A stretch of DNA of 64,000 bases from assembly GCF_001921865.1 (NCBI RefSeq), contig NZ_MSCT01000020.1, positions 1 to 64,000 of the forward strand, given 5' to 3'. Positions 17,985-29,261 of this stretch are shown here, piece by piece. Under the pieces are notes generated by a model, which saw only the letters and a program-made list of their open reading frames with translations, did not search any database and was not told where the DNA came from. How positions within the stretch are numbered: the first letter of the stretch is position 1; each line of letters starts with the position of its first letter. A program made the position numbers and the translations under genes. The stretch is from Pseudomonas chlororaphis (lineage in GTDB: Bacteria; Pseudomonadota; Gammaproteobacteria; Pseudomonadales; Pseudomonadaceae).

Positions 17985-19136
17985 ATGCTGCGTCGCCGCC
18001 TGCTCATCATGTTGGGTGTCGTCCTGCTGATCGTGCTGTTGCTGGCGGGCTACAAGGCCCTCTCCATCTATCGGCAGATCCAGCTGTTCTCGGCGCCCAA
18101 GCCGCCGATCAGCGTGGCCGTGGCCACGGCTCGCGAACAACCCTGGCAAAACCGCCTGCCCACGGTCGGTACCCTCAAGGCCCTGCAGGGGGTCGACCTG
18201 CGCCTGGAAGTGGCCGGAACCGTCAAGGAACTGCAATTCGAGTCCGGGCAGAAGGTCAAGGCCGGGCAAGCGCTGCTGCAACTCGACAGCGCCGTGGAAA
18301 GCGCCCTGCTGGAAACCGCCCAGGCCGACCTGGGCCTATCCCAGCTGGACTTCGGCCGCGGTAGCCAATTGGTGGGCAGCCAGGCGATTTCCCGCGGCGA
18401 ATACGATCGCTTGTCGGCGCAATTGCAAAAGAACAAGGCCACGGTCAACCAGCTCAAGGCCGCGCTGGCGAAAAAACGCATGCTCGCGCCCTTCAGCGGC
18501 ACCGTCGGCATCCGCCAGGTGGATGTCGGCGACTACCTGGCCAGCGGCACGGTGATCGCCACCCTGCAGGACCTCAGCAGCCTGTACGTGGACTTCTTCG
18601 TCCCGGAACAGGCCGTGCCGAAAATCGCCCTGGGCCAGCCGGTCGAGGTGACGGTCTCGGCCTATCCGGCGGAACGCTTCGACGCCACCATCAGCGCCAT
18701 CAACCCCAAGGTCGAGGACAGCACGCGCAATGTGCAGGTCCGCGCCACCCTGGCCAACCCCGACGGCAAGTTGCTGCCGGGGATGTTCGCCAACCTGCAG
18801 GTGCTGCTGCCCGATCCGCGGCCTCGGGTGGTGGTGCCGGAAAGCGCCATTACCTACACCCTGTACGGCAACTCGCTGTACGTGGTGAGCGAGAAAAAGG
18901 CCGCCGACGGCAGCACGGAAAAGGACGCCAAGGGTCAGCCGGTACTGATCGCCGAACGGCGCTTCATCGAGACCGGCGAACGGCGCAACGGCCTGGTGCT
19001 GATCAACAAGGGCCTGAGCGACGGCGAACAGGTGGTGAGCGCCGGGCAGATCAAGCTGGACCATGGCGTCCACATCGCCATCACCCCGGACAAAATGCTG
19101 CCCGCCGAGCAGAACCGCCCGCCACGCGCGAACTGA
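17985..19136 (+). CDS. mexV: RND efflux periplasmic adaptor (MexV-like)
   Basis: The 383-aa membrane fusion protein has an N-terminal anchor (LLIMLGVVLLIVLLLAGYKAL), a lipoyl/barrel-sandwich half (LRLEVAGTVKELQFESGQKV), a coiled-coil hairpin (about 105-160) and beta-barrel domains. It bridges an RND pump to an outer membrane channel. The RND gene starts 13 bp downstream and no outer membrane factor gene is present, the same arrangement as mexVW of P. aeruginosa, which uses OprM. It also lies in the same neighbourhood (after the imelysin block, before colRS). The family call is firm; the orthology to MexV is inferred. Confidence 0.8.
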   Translation: MLRRRLLIMLGVVLLIVLLLAGYKALSIYRQIQLFSAPKPPISVAVATAREQPWQNRLPTVGTLKALQGVDLRLEVAGTVKELQFESGQKVKAGQALLQLDSAVESALLETAQADLGLSQLDFGRGSQLVGSQAISRGEYDRLSAQLQKNKATVNQLKAALAKKRMLAPFSGTVGIRQVDVGDYLASGTVIATLQDLSSLYVDFFVPEQAVPKIALGQPVEVTVSAYPAERFDATISAINPKVEDSTRNVQVRATLANPDGKLLPGMFANLQVLLPDPRPRVVVPESAITYTLYGNSLYVVSEKKAADGSTEKDAKGQPVLIAERRFIETGERRNGLVLINKGLSDGEQVVSAGQIKLDHGVHIAITPDKMLPAEQNRPPRAN

Positions 19137-19149
19137 TCGAGGAACCCCC

Positions 19150-22100
19150 ATGGCCTTTACCGATCCGTTCATCCGCCGTCCGGTACTGGCCACCGTGGTC
19201 AGCCTGCTGATCGTGCTGCTGGGCTTGCAGGCCTGGAGCAAACTGCCGCTGCGCCAGTACCCGCAAATGGAAAACGCCCTGATCACGGTAACCACCGCCT
19301 ATCCCGGGGCCAACGCCGAGACCATCCAGGGCTACATCACCCAGCCGATGCAACAGAGCCTGGCCAGCGCCGAGGGCATCGACTACATGACCTCGGTCAG
19401 CCGCCAGAACTTTTCGGTGATTTCGATCTATGCCCGCATCGGCTCCAACAGCGACCGCCTGACCACCGACCTGCTGGCCAAGGCCAACGAGGTGAAGAAC
19501 AAGCTGCCCCAGGACGCCGAGGACCCGGTGCTGCGCAAGGAGGCCGCCGACGCCTCGGCGCTGATGTACATCAGTTTCTTCAGCCAGGAATTGAACAACC
19601 CGCAGATCACCGACTACTTGTCGCGGGTGATCCAGCCGAAGCTGGCGACCCTGCCGGGCATGGCCGAGGCCGAGATCCTCGGCAACCAGGTATTCGCCAT
19701 GCGCCTGTGGCTGGACCCGGTCAAGCTCGCCGGCTACGGCCTGAGCGCCAGCGACGTGAGCAACGCGGTGCGCCAGTACAACTTCCTGTCCGCGGCCGGC
19801 GAGGTCAAGGGCGAGTACGTGGTCACCAGCATCAATGCCAACACCGAGCTGAAATCCGCCGAAGCCTTCGCCGCCATCCCTTAAGGACCGCGGGCGACAG
19901 CCGGGTACTGCTCAGCGACGTGGCCCGGGTGGAGATGGGCGCGGAGAACTACAACGCCATCAGCTCCTTCGGCGGCATCCCCTCGGTGTACATCGGCATC
20001 AAGGCGACGCCCGGTGCCAACCCGCTGGAAGTGATCAAGGAAGTGCGCAAGATCATGCCCGAGCTTGAGGCCCAGCTGCCGCCCAACCTCAAGTCCGAGA
20101 TTGCCTACGACGCCACGCTGTTCATCCAGGCCTCGATCAACGAAGTGCTGAAGACCCTGTTCGAAGCCGTGCTGATCGTGATCGTGGTGGTGTTCCTGTT
20201 CCTTGGCGCGCTGCGTTCGGTGGTGATCCCGGTGGTCACCATTCCCCTGTCGATGATCGGCGTGATGTTCTTCATGCAACTGATGGGCTACTCGATCAAC
20301 CTGCTGACCCTGCTGGCGATGGTGCTCGCCATCGGCCTGGTGGTGGACGACGCGATCGTGGTGGTGGAAAACATCCACCGGCACATGGAGGAAGGCAAGA
20401 CGCCGCTGGACGCGGCCCTGGAAGGCGCCCGGGAAATCGCCATGCCGGTGGTGTCGATGACCATCACCCTGGCCGCGGTCTATGCCCCGATCGGTTTTTT
20501 ACAGGGGCTCACCGGCGCGCTGTTCAAGGAGTTCGCCCTGACCCTGGCCGGCGCCGTGGTGATTTCCGGCATCGTCGCCCTGACCCTGTCGCCGATGATG
20601 TGCGCCCTGCTGCTGCGCCACGAACAGAACCCCAGCGGCCTGGCCTATCGCCTGGACCTGATCTTCGAGGGCCTCAAGCGGCGCTACCAACGCCTGCTGC
20701 ACGGCACCCTCGACACACGGCCAGTGGTGCTGGTGTTCGCCCTGATCGTGCTGTGCCTGATCCCGGTCTTGCTCAAATTCACCAAGTCGGAGCTGGCTCC
20801 GGACGAAGACCAGGGCATCATTTTCATGATGGCCACCGCGCCCCAGCCGACCAACCTGGATTACCTCAACGCCTATACCGACGAGTTCCTGGAAATCTTC
20901 AAGGCGTTTCCCGAGTACTACTCGTCGTTCCAGATCAACGGCTTCAACGGCGTGCAATCGGGTATCGGCGGTTTCCTGCTCAAGCCCTGGAACGAACGCA
21001 AGCGCACGCAGATGCAGATCCTCCCGAAGTCCAGGGCAAGCTGACGAGCATCGCCGGGCTGCAGGTCTTCGGCTTCAACCTGCCGTCCCTGCCCGGCACC
21101 GGCGAAGGGCTGCCGTTCGCGTTCATCATCAACAGCGCCAACGATTACGAATCGCTGCTCGAGCTGTCTGAGCGGGTGAAGAAGCGCGCCATGGAGTCAG
21201 GCAAATTCGCCTTCGTCGATATCGACCTGGCGTTCGACAAGCCGGAGGTGGTGGTCGACATCGACCGGGCCAAGGCGGCGCAGATGGGCGTCTCGATGCA
21301 GGACCTGGGCGGCACCCTGGCGACCTTGCTCGGCGAGGCGGAAATCAACCGTTTCACCATCGACGGGCGCAGCTACAAGGTCATTGCCCAAGTCGAGCGG
21401 GCCTATCGCGACAACCCCGAGTGGCTGAGCAACTACTACGTGAAGAACACCAAGGGCGAGGCGCTGCCGCTGTCGACCCTGATCACCGTCAGCGATCGCG
21501 CCCGCCCGCGGCAACTCAACCAGTTCCAGCAACTCAACGCCGCGACCATTTCCGGTTTCCCGATCGTCAGCATGGGCGAGGCGATCGAGACGGTGCGCCG
21601 GATTGCCGAGGAAGAAGCGCCGCCCGGCTACGCCTTCGACTATGCCGGCGCTTCGCGTCAATTCGTCCAGGAAGGCAGCGCGCTGTGGGTGACGTTCGGC
21701 CTGGCGCTGGCAATCATTTTCCTGGTGCTGGCGGCGCAGTTCGAGAGTTTCCGCGATCCGGTGGTGATCCTGGTGACGGTGCCGCTGTCGATCTGCGGCG
21801 CCTTGATCCCACTGTTTCTCGGCTGGTCGAGCATGAATATCTATACCCAGGTCGGGCTGGTGACGCTGATCGGCCTGATCAGCAAGCACGGGATCCTGAT
21901 CGTCGAGTTCGCCAACCAGCTGCGCAAGGACCAGGGGCTGACCCCGCGCGAGGCCGTGGAGGCGGCGGCCGCCATTCGCCTGCGGCCGGTACTGATGACC
22001 ACCGCGGCGATGGTCTTCGGCATGGTGCCGCTGATCCTCGCCACCGGAGCCGGCGCGGTCAGCCGGTTCGACATCGGTACGGTGATCGCCACGGGGATGT

Positions 22101-22171
22101 CGATCGGCACCCTGTTCACCCTGTTCGTGCTGCCCTGCATCTACACCCTGCTGGCCAAGACAGAGCGATGA
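19150..22171 (+). pseudogene. mexW: RND multidrug efflux pump (MexW-like), two frameshifts as sequenced
   Basis: This is a hydrophobe/amphiphile RND transporter. The N-terminus AFTDPFIRRPVLATVVS, the helix-4 proton relay AIGLVVDDAIVVVENIHRH and the C-terminal LRPVLMTTAAMVFGMVPL are all present. The reading frame breaks at the CCC of 19878-19880 (CCCC restores AAIPLRTAGDSRV) and at the CCC of 21023-21025 (CCCC restores QILPEVQGKL). Repaired length is 1007 aa, normal for the family. GAGGA precedes ATG 19150. With the upstream adaptor it would export drugs or toxic metabolites. The breaks look like homopolymer read errors and the pump is probably functional. Confidence 0.85.
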
Positions 22172-22182
22172 TCGCCGCCAAC

Positions 22183-22210
22183 AAAAAGGCCTCGCGATGC
22201 GAGGCCTTTT
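22183..22210 (+). terminator. Intrinsic terminator of the RND operon
   Basis: AAAAGGCCTCGC-GAT-GCGAGGCCTTTT forms a long stem with A/T flanks about 12 nt after the pump stop codon. It may work in both directions, since the gene at 22229 converges on it. Confidence 0.88.
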
Positions 22211-22228
22211 ATCCGGGTTCGAGTGTCT

Positions 22229-22465
22229 TCAACTCTGTGGCTTCATTGCCTGAGTCAGGCCGAACATGAACAACAAAAGATCCTGATCGGGTCTGGCCGC
22301 CGCGGTTGTCTTGGGCACTTTGGCGACCCGTGGCAAAGGACAATGCGCCCCTGCCTGCGTACTGCTTAAAACCTCCGTGCGCGGCTGCTCCCAAGCCGCC
22401 ACCGCCAAGGAGGCAACTGCCAAGGCTCCTACTAAAAAAATACCTCGAGCAATTTCTAGCTTCAT
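22229..22465 (-). CDS. Small exported or membrane-anchored hypothetical protein
   Basis: This 78-aa protein begins MKLEIARGIFLVGALAVASL, a basic start and hydrophobic stretch that could be a signal peptide or anchor. The rest is polar with one Cys (AGAHCPLPRVAK) and has no recognised domain. It starts 2 bp after the stop of the inaA-like gene on the same strand, so it probably belongs to the ColRS-linked operon. No family is recognised. Confidence 0.55.
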   Translation of the reverse strand: MKLEIARGIFLVGALAVASLAVAAWEQPRTEVLSSTQAGAHCPLPRVAKVPKTTAAARPDQDLLLFMFGLTQAMKPQS

Positions 22466-22467
22466 CG

Positions 22468-23181
22468 CTATAAACCTTTGATAGCGCTGCCAAACGCCGT
22501 CTTATAAAAATAGTAGAGTTTGTCCCAGTCCGTGGCGTTCCACGACGAGTGGCGACGCAATTGTTTCATGTCGTGGGCCGCGGCCCGTTTAGCGCTCAGG
22601 CGCTGGCGGCATTTCTCGAAATCCAGCAGGGCGATAGCCACCTCTGCTGCGTCTCCTTCACCGCTGACCCGCACGAAAACGTGCTTGATATACAGGCAGC
22701 CATGCTGCCAGCGACCCTGGTGCATCCGCGCCAAGGTGGCCGCCAATTCCTTGAGCACTCGGTCGTGCAGCACCTCGCCATGACGTTCACGCTCGCCGGC
22801 GGCGTACCAGTGGTCGATCTCCACGAAACCGTCCAGCGCCTCGGTCACCAGCAAGGCACGCCACTGGCCCTGTGCATCCCGCTGGGCACCGCAGAATACC
22901 AGGTGCGGCACATTCACGTTGAGCCGGCTCAGGCCCTTGAGCGCATCCTGCTCGCGCAGCACCGTGGGGCGGCCGAAGGGGTGCAACCAACTGCGATAGA
23001 TATGGCCGGTCTGGCGCTTGGCATACAGCACGCGCCCATCGGTGCCCGGAATACGTTGAACGCCACTTTCTCCGCCACGACGCCGGTTGGGCTCTTCGAC
23101 CCACTCGCCCTGGCGACTCCAGAAGTGATCGAAACGGTCTGCGGCGGCGACTTCCATTTCCGGTGCACAATCAACGGCCAT
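22468..23181 (-). CDS. inaA: InaA/WapQ-type LPS heptose kinase-like protein
   Basis: The 237-aa protein is a lipopolysaccharide kinase (Kdo/WaaP/InaA) family member. RVLYAKRQTGHIYRSWLHPF is the nucleotide-binding Lys region, HQGRWQHGCLYIKHVFV is the catalytic loop (HG.LY.KH type), and IALLDFEKCR is the metal-binding Asp. The start is taken at ATG 23181, 4 bp after the methyltransferase stop with AGG upstream; a longer open frame would overlap that gene. As recalled, P. aeruginosa inaA and P. fluorescens wapQ lie beside colRS and are controlled by it. It probably phosphorylates the LPS core or a similar envelope glycan. Confidence 0.85.
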   Translation of the reverse strand: MAVDCAPEMEVAAADRFDHFWSRQGEWVEEPNRRRGGESGVQRIPGTDGRVLYAKRQTGHIYRSWLHPFGRPTVLREQDALKGLSRLNVNVPHLVFCGAQRDAQGQWRALLVTEALDGFVEIDHWYAAGERERHGEVLHDRVLKELAATLARMHQGRWQHGCLYIKHVFVRVSGEGDAAEVAIALLDFEKCRQRLSAKRAAAHDMKQLRRHSSWNATDWDKLYYFYKTAFGSAIKGL

Positions 23182-23185
23182 CCTG

Positions 23186-23866
23186 TTACCTCTTGCGTAA
23201 TACGTAGACTCGCCACATGGCGTAGAGCGGAAAAAAGTCCAGGTGATCCTGGACGCGAAAACCCGCCTGCTTGAATTCTTCTTCAACCGTAGCAGCCGGT
23301 AACACAAAACGGTTCTGGTAACCTTCCTGCCCGGACTCCTGCGTGCGCCGAGCTTCCATGCGCTTGCGTTTCCAGGCCTTGAAGTTGCCATCGACCCACA
23401 ACGAAACGATCACGCTGTCCCGGGTAACCCGCTGAAACTCCTGCAGCAGAGCCAGCCGATGGGCCGATTCGCCAATGTGGTGCAACAGCCGCATGCAGAA
23501 AATACTGTCGACGGCGTTATCCGGCAGGTCGATGTCGAATGCAGACGTCTGCAAGGGTTGTACCCGTTTCACCACTTCGGCCGGTTGCGCCACCGTGGCA
23601 ATCTTCAACATCGCCGCGGAGTTGTCCGCACCGATAATCACGCGGTTGGGTTTTTCCGCCAGCAATGGCCAGAAACGCCCGGCCCCACAGGGCAGGTCGA
23701 GCACCAGGCCCGGCTCGCCGGCCATGGCCAGCGCGGCACGCGCCAATTGCTCGTCACGCTTGTGGGACAAACGGCGGGATACGCCGTCCTGATGCTTGAG
23801 CAGATACTCCTGCGCATGTTGTTCGTCGTACTTCTCGGAAAATTCCAGCTTGATCGGGGTCGCCAT
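23186..23866 (-). CDS. Class I SAM-dependent methyltransferase of the ColRS locus
   Basis: The 226-aa protein carries a Rossmann SAM-binding motif I (LVLDLPCGAGRFWPLLA, about 65-81). It also has the acidic post-motif (VIIGADNS) and motif IV-like FCMRLLHHIGE. It begins at ATG 23866 with GGAG 8 nt upstream. It lies between colS and the kinase gene and is transcribed with the kinase, corresponding to orf222/warB-type genes described near colRS. The substrate is unknown; LPS or another envelope molecule fits the neighbours. Confidence 0.85.
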   Translation of the reverse strand: MATPIKLEFSEKYDEQHAQEYLLKHQDGVSRRLSHKRDEQLARAALAMAGEPGLVLDLPCGAGRFWPLLAEKPNRVIIGADNSAAMLKIATVAQPAEVVKRVQPLQTSAFDIDLPDNAVDSIFCMRLLHHIGESAHRLALLQEFQRVTRDSVIVSLWVDGNFKAWKRKRMEARRTQESGQEGYQNRFVLPAATVEEEFKQAGFRVQDHLDFFPLYAMWRVYVLRKR

Positions 23867-23933
23867 CACACAGTCTCCTGAATCTGATGGCCCCACCTTA
23901 GGCAGCGGCTTGTCAGCGTCAGGTCATGTCTTT

Positions 23934-23949
23934 GTGAAAACTTCGTCCG
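23934..23949 (-). promoter_or_regulatory. Candidate ColR-binding site before the methyltransferase-kinase operon
   Basis: Read on the minus strand the site is CGGACGAAGTTTTCAC, matching the ColR consensus recalled from P. putida (YYNASNNYTTTTTCAC) at about 13 of 16 positions. It lies about 70 bp upstream of ATG 23866 in the 192-bp gap after colS. Confidence 0.45.
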
Positions 23950-24058
23950 GTCCAGAGCGCAAATATTTCAGGGTTTTACAGACTTTAACAAGTGGCCCGG
24001 GGCCATCAACCAGGAAGATTCCCGGCAGCGCAGCCCCGGCGCAGAAATTACAGACACC

Positions 24059-25339
24059 TCATGCCGAGTGACGGTTCAACTCGACATGAAAGCGGCAACC
24101 ATTGGGCTCCATGGTGCTGAGAGTGACGTTCCAGCCCTGGTCCTCGCAGATCCGCTGCACCAGCGACAAGCCCAGGCCCAGGCCCTCGCCACGCTGCTCG
24201 TTGCCCCGCACGAAGGGCTCGAACATCGCCTCGCGTTTTTCCTCGGGGATGCCCACGCCACTGTCTTCGACCACAAAGCCACTGGGTTCAAGGCTCAGGC
24301 GAATGAAACCGTGCTCGGTGTAATGCAGGGCGTTGCGCAACAGGTTGCCCATCACCGCGTGCAGGAAGGTGGCGTTGTAGCGGGTATCCAGCGGCTGGCC
24401 GGGATCGAAGATCAGCTCGAGGCCCTTTTGCCTGATGGGCTCGCCCCACAAGCCCATCAAGTCCTCGGCCACCTGGCTCAAGGTCGCTCGGGGCGACATG
24501 CTCGCGTCTTCGCGCTGGGCGCGGGCGAGCATCAGGAAAGTCTGCACCAGTTCGCGCATCTCGCCGCACGCCCGAGCGATCCGCTCGACCTGGGCCCGAC
24601 CGCGCTGATCGATCGCCGGGTTTTCCAGCAGCAGCTCGCAGGAGCTGGCCAGCACCATCAACGGCGTGCGCAGCTCGTGGCTGACATCGCTGGTAAACAG
24701 GCGCTCGCGGTTCAAGGCCTGACGCAAGCGGCCCAAGGTGGCGTCAAAGGCCACCGCCAACTCTCCCACTTCGTCGGCGGCATAGTCCGGCGCCAATGGC
24801 GGCGCCAACCCCAGCAATTGATCGCGATGACGCACCTGCCGCGCCAGCCGGACCACTGGCGCCATGACCCGGCGCGCCAGCACCCAGCCCAGAAACACCG
24901 CCAGTGCCAGGCTCAGGACGAAGCCCACCAGGACCACGGCGAAGAGCACCCGCTCGCGTTCCTCGAAGTCACTCTGATCCTGCAACAGCACATAGCGCCG
25001 ACCGTCGACCACCTCGACCATGGCGTGATACGACAGCTGTTCGCGAAAGACTTCATGAAAGCCCGGGGCCAGGTGCCGCAGGTCCTTGGGCAGCTCGAAG
25101 TCGCCGCGCCCGCCGCTGAAGTAAAACAGCTGGTCCGGCTCGGGACGGTGGCTCCAGTCGGCAACGTTATCCATCAACAACAGGCGCTGAAGGTCGCCCC
25201 CAAGGCCCGCGGAAATCAGCTTCTCCTCCACCAGGTGCACCGTCGCCACGATCCCCAGGGCGAAGGCCCCCGCGACCAGCGCGCTCATCAGCGCAAAGGC
25301 GATGATGATCCGCTGGGAAAGGCTTTGCTTAAACTCCAT
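24059..25339 (-). CDS. colS: Sensor histidine kinase ColS
   Basis: The 426-aa inner-membrane kinase has helices at about 10-33 and 135-160 flanking a roughly 100-residue periplasmic sensor, then a HAMP region. The H-box is FTSDVSHELRTPL, the N-box GNLLRNALHYTE and the G-box VEDSGVGIPEE. Its ATG (25339) overlaps the colR stop by 11 nt, showing tight coupling. Partner and locus match ColRS, which in P. putida responds to excess metals such as zinc or iron and protects the membrane. The periplasmic part is Glu-rich (DFEERERV), in keeping with metal sensing. Confidence 0.88.
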   Translation of the reverse strand: MEFKQSLSQRIIIAFALMSALVAGAFALGIVATVHLVEEKLISAGLGGDLQRLLLMDNVADWSHRPEPDQLFYFSGGRGDFELPKDLRHLAPGFHEVFREQLSYHAMVEVVDGRRYVLLQDQSDFEERERVLFAVVLVGFVLSLALAVFLGWVLARRVMAPVVRLARQVRHRDQLLGLAPPLAPDYAADEVGELAVAFDATLGRLRQALNRERLFTSDVSHELRTPLMVLASSCELLLENPAIDQRGRAQVERIARACGEMRELVQTFLMLARAQREDASMSPRATLSQVAEDLMGLWGEPIRQKGLELIFDPGQPLDTRYNATFLHAVMGNLLRNALHYTEHGFIRLSLEPSGFVVEDSGVGIPEEKREAMFEPFVRGNEQRGEGLGLGLSLVQRICEDQGWNVTLSTMEPNGCRFHVELNRHSA

Positions 25340-26012
25340 CACGACCCTCGGCCAGGCGGTAACCGACACCGTGCACGGTTTGCAGCAGCGGCTTGGCGAA
25401 CGGCTTGTCGATCACCTGGCGCAGTTGATGAACGTGGCTGCGCAGGCTGTCGCTGTCCGGGCAATCGTCGCCCCACAGCGCTTCTTCGAGGATTTCGCGG
25501 CGCAACACATGGGGGCTTTTCTGCATCAGCACCGCCAGCAGCTTCAGCCCTACCGGGTTGAGCTTGAGCAGGCGCCCTTCGCGGGTGACCTCCAGGGTAT
25601 CGAGGTCGTAACTCAGGTCGCCGACTTGCAGGGCCCGCCGGCCGCCGCCCTGGGTACGGCGCATGACCGCCTCGACACGCGCCGCCAACTCGGACAGGGC
25701 GAAAGGCTTGACCAGGTAATCGTCGGCCCCGGACTTGAAGCCTTGCAGGCGATCGTCCAGTTGATCGCGCGCGGTGAGCATGATCACCGGCGTATCGCGA
25801 CGGGCATCTTCGCGCAGGCGCTTGCACAGGGTGTAGCCGTCGATACCCGGCAGCATGATGTCGAGCACAATCAGGTCGTAATGTTCGGTAGCGGCCAGGT
25901 GCAGGCCGGACAAACCGTCCTGGGCACAGTCCACGGTATAGCCTTTGAGCCCCAGGTAGTCAGCCAGGTTGGCCAGGATATCGCGGTTGTCTTCAACCAG
26001 TAGAATTCGCAT
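25329..26012 (-). CDS. colR: OmpR-family response regulator ColR
   Basis: The 227-aa protein has a receiver domain (MRILLVEDNRD, phospho-acceptor Asp in LIVLDIMLPGIDG, Lys in DDYLVKPFAL) and an OmpR-type winged-helix domain ending VHGVGYRLAEG. GGAGAA sits 7-8 nt before ATG 26012; a GTG two codons earlier is less likely. It is co-transcribed with colS. Known ColR targets include envelope and LPS-modifying genes, and candidate boxes are present here before the methyltransferase and PAP2 genes. Confidence 0.9.
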   Translation of the reverse strand: MRILLVEDNRDILANLADYLGLKGYTVDCAQDGLSGLHLAATEHYDLIVLDIMLPGIDGYTLCKRLREDARRDTPVIMLTARDQLDDRLQGFKSGADDYLVKPFALSELAARVEAVMRRTQGGGRRALQVGDLSYDLDTLEVTREGRLLKLNPVGLKLLAVLMQKSPHVLRREILEEALWGDDCPDSDSLRSHVHQLRQVIDKPFAKPLLQTVHGVGYRLAEGRDGV

Positions 26013-26131
26013 GGGCACTTTCTCCGTACAGGGTTACGGCCATCTAGGCTCGCGCAGCTTAAGGCCAAGCGTGGCTGACGGCTAGGGTAGTTCAATCGGC
26101 CCCGGCAGAGGCTGCCAGCGGGTTTCAAGCC

Positions 26132-26147
26132 TTGACGAGTTTTTCAC
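26132..26147 (+). promoter_or_regulatory. Candidate ColR-binding site before the PAP2 gene
   Basis: TTGACGAGTTTTTCAC matches the recalled ColR consensus YYNASNNYTTTTTCAC at 15 of 16 positions. It is about 84 bp ahead of the PAP2 start and 120 bp from the divergent colR start, so it could serve one or both promoters. Confidence 0.55.
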
Positions 26148-26230
26148 CAACGGTTCACATGCTCGCGACAACCCTGGCTGCAAACTCCGCGGGAACCCGC
26201 GACCGCAACGCTTGCCCCATAGGATTTTCC

Positions 26231-26974
26231 ATGCCCTCGACCCTTGCCCGCCCCGCCTCCAGAGCTCTGAACGGGTGGATCTGCCTGGGCATTCCCGCCC
26301 TGGCAGCCGTGATTCTGCTGCTGCTCGAACTGACTTCCCTGGACATGGACCTGGCCCGGCGCTTCTACGACCCCATCGCTGGCGACTTCATCGGCAGCCA
26401 CAGTTATTTCCTGGAAGACATCCTGCACGACCGCGCCAAGCAACTGGTCATCGTCTTTTCGGTGCTGGCCATTGTCGGTTTCCTCGGCTCCTTCTTCGTC
26501 CAGCGCCTCAAACCCTTCAAGCGCGAGCTGGGCTGCCTGGTGCTGTCGCTGGGCCTGGCCACCGCATTCGTCACCCCGGTCAAGGCGGTTACCGCTGTGC
26601 AATGCCCGTGGAGCCTGAAGGAGTTTGGCGGCAAGGAAACCTACAGCGAACTGCTCAGCCCGCGCCCGGAAACCAACAAGCCCGGCCGTTGCTGGCCCGG
26701 TGGCCACGCCGCCACCGGCTTTACCTTGTTCGCGCTGTTTTTTGTCCTGCGCGACCGCCGTCCGCGCCTGGCGCGCAAGGCCCTGATCTTTGCCTTTGCC
26801 CTCGGCACGGTGTTCTCGGTCGGCCGCATGCTGCAGGGCGCGCACTTCTTTTCCCACAACGTCTGGACCGCGATTTTCTGTTGGCTGATTTGCCTCGGGG
26901 CGTACTACTTCATTCTCTATCGGCCGGCCGGCAAGGTCGATCCGCTGGCGGAGGCGGAACCGGTCAACGCCTGA
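26231..26974 (+). CDS. PAP2-family inner-membrane phosphatase
   Basis: The 247-aa multi-helix protein has the acid phosphatase/lipid phosphatase signatures: KAVTAVQCPW (KxxxxxxxP-like), CWPGGHAATGF (PSGH-type) and the late SVGRMLQGAHFFSHNVWTA (SRxxxxxHxxxD-like, Asp not conserved in place). Such enzymes dephosphorylate lipid A, undecaprenyl-PP or phosphatidyl lipids at the periplasmic face. The start ATG 26231 was chosen because the upstream frame contains the regulatory site. It is divergent from colR and has a ColR-box-like site, agreeing with reports of a PAP2 gene in the P. putida ColR regulon. Confidence 0.8.
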   Translation: MPSTLARPASRALNGWICLGIPALAAVILLLLELTSLDMDLARRFYDPIAGDFIGSHSYFLEDILHDRAKQLVIVFSVLAIVGFLGSFFVQRLKPFKRELGCLVLSLGLATAFVTPVKAVTAVQCPWSLKEFGGKETYSELLSPRPETNKPGRCWPGGHAATGFTLFALFFVLRDRRPRLARKALIFAFALGTVFSVGRMLQGAHFFSHNVWTAIFCWLICLGAYYFILYRPAGKVDPLAEAEPVNA

Positions 26975-26981
26975 GGTCCTT

Positions 26982-27042
26982 TCGCGAGCAAGCTCGCTCC
27001 TACAAGGAATGCAGGGTTCTGCGGGAGCGAGCTTGCTCGCGA
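26982..27042. repeat. REP pair after the PAP2 gene
   Basis: TCGCGAGCAAGCTCGCTCC (26982-27000) and GGGAGCGAGCTTGCTCGCGA (27023-27042) are facing inverted copies of the common REP, between the convergent PAP2 and groL genes. Confidence 0.88.
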
Positions 27043-27074
27043 TGACGACGGCCCAGGCAAGAACCTCTGCCCAT

Positions 27075-27111
27075 AAAAAAGCCCCGCCTGCTTGCGCAGG
27101 CGGGGCTTTTT
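27075..27111 (-). terminator. Intrinsic terminator of groSL
   Basis: AAGCCCCGCCTG-CTTG-CGCAGGCGGGGCTT is a strong stem flanked by A- and T-runs, placed 20 bp past the groL stop on the minus strand. Confidence 0.9.
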
Positions 27112-27130
27112 CGTACGGGGTAAGGCTGGC

Positions 27131-28777
<1,647 letters not shown>

Positions 28778-28826
28778 GATCGATATTCCTTAAATACTTT
28801 GTAGTAACGGGAAAATGAGCGGGTAA

Positions 28827-29120
28827 TCAGCCTTCGATAACGGCGAGAATTTCGTTCTCGGCCATTACCAGCAGGTCTTCGCCGTCTACCTTCACAGTGT
28901 TGCTGCCGGAGTAAGGGCCGAACACAACCTTGTCACCCACTTTCACGGCCAGCGCACGTACTTCACCGTTTTCCAGAGCGCGGCCTGGACCTACAGCAAG
29001 AACTTCACCGGTGTTGGCTTTTTCAGCAGCCGAACCTGGCAGAACGATACCGCCAGCGGTTTTCTTCTCTTCTTCGCTGCGACGGATAACGACGCGGTCA
29101 TGCAGAGGACGAAGCTTCAT
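28827..29120 (-). CDS. groS: Co-chaperonin GroES
   Basis: The 97-aa lid of the GroEL chamber. MKLRPLHDRVVIRRSEEEKK opens it, the mobile loop reads KKTAGGIVLPGSAAEK, and it ends LAVIEG. It is the first gene of the operon, preceded by a heat-shock-type promoter about 140 bp upstream. Start and length match the family. Confidence 0.98.
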   Translation of the reverse strand: MKLRPLHDRVVIRRSEEEKKTAGGIVLPGSAAEKANTGEVLAVGPGRALENGEVRALAVKVGDKVVFGPYSGSNTVKVDGEDLLVMAENEILAVIEG

Positions 29121-29261
29121 TGTCGATCTCTCCTAATTATGGTTTTCAGCGGCCGGTGTCGTTACCGGCGGGTTAACAAATCCGGCGTGGCCGGTTGCGG
29201 CTCGACGAGCGAGACGCGGAAGTCTGTCTGGTGTCGCCACCAGAAACCTTGCGGTGACCGA

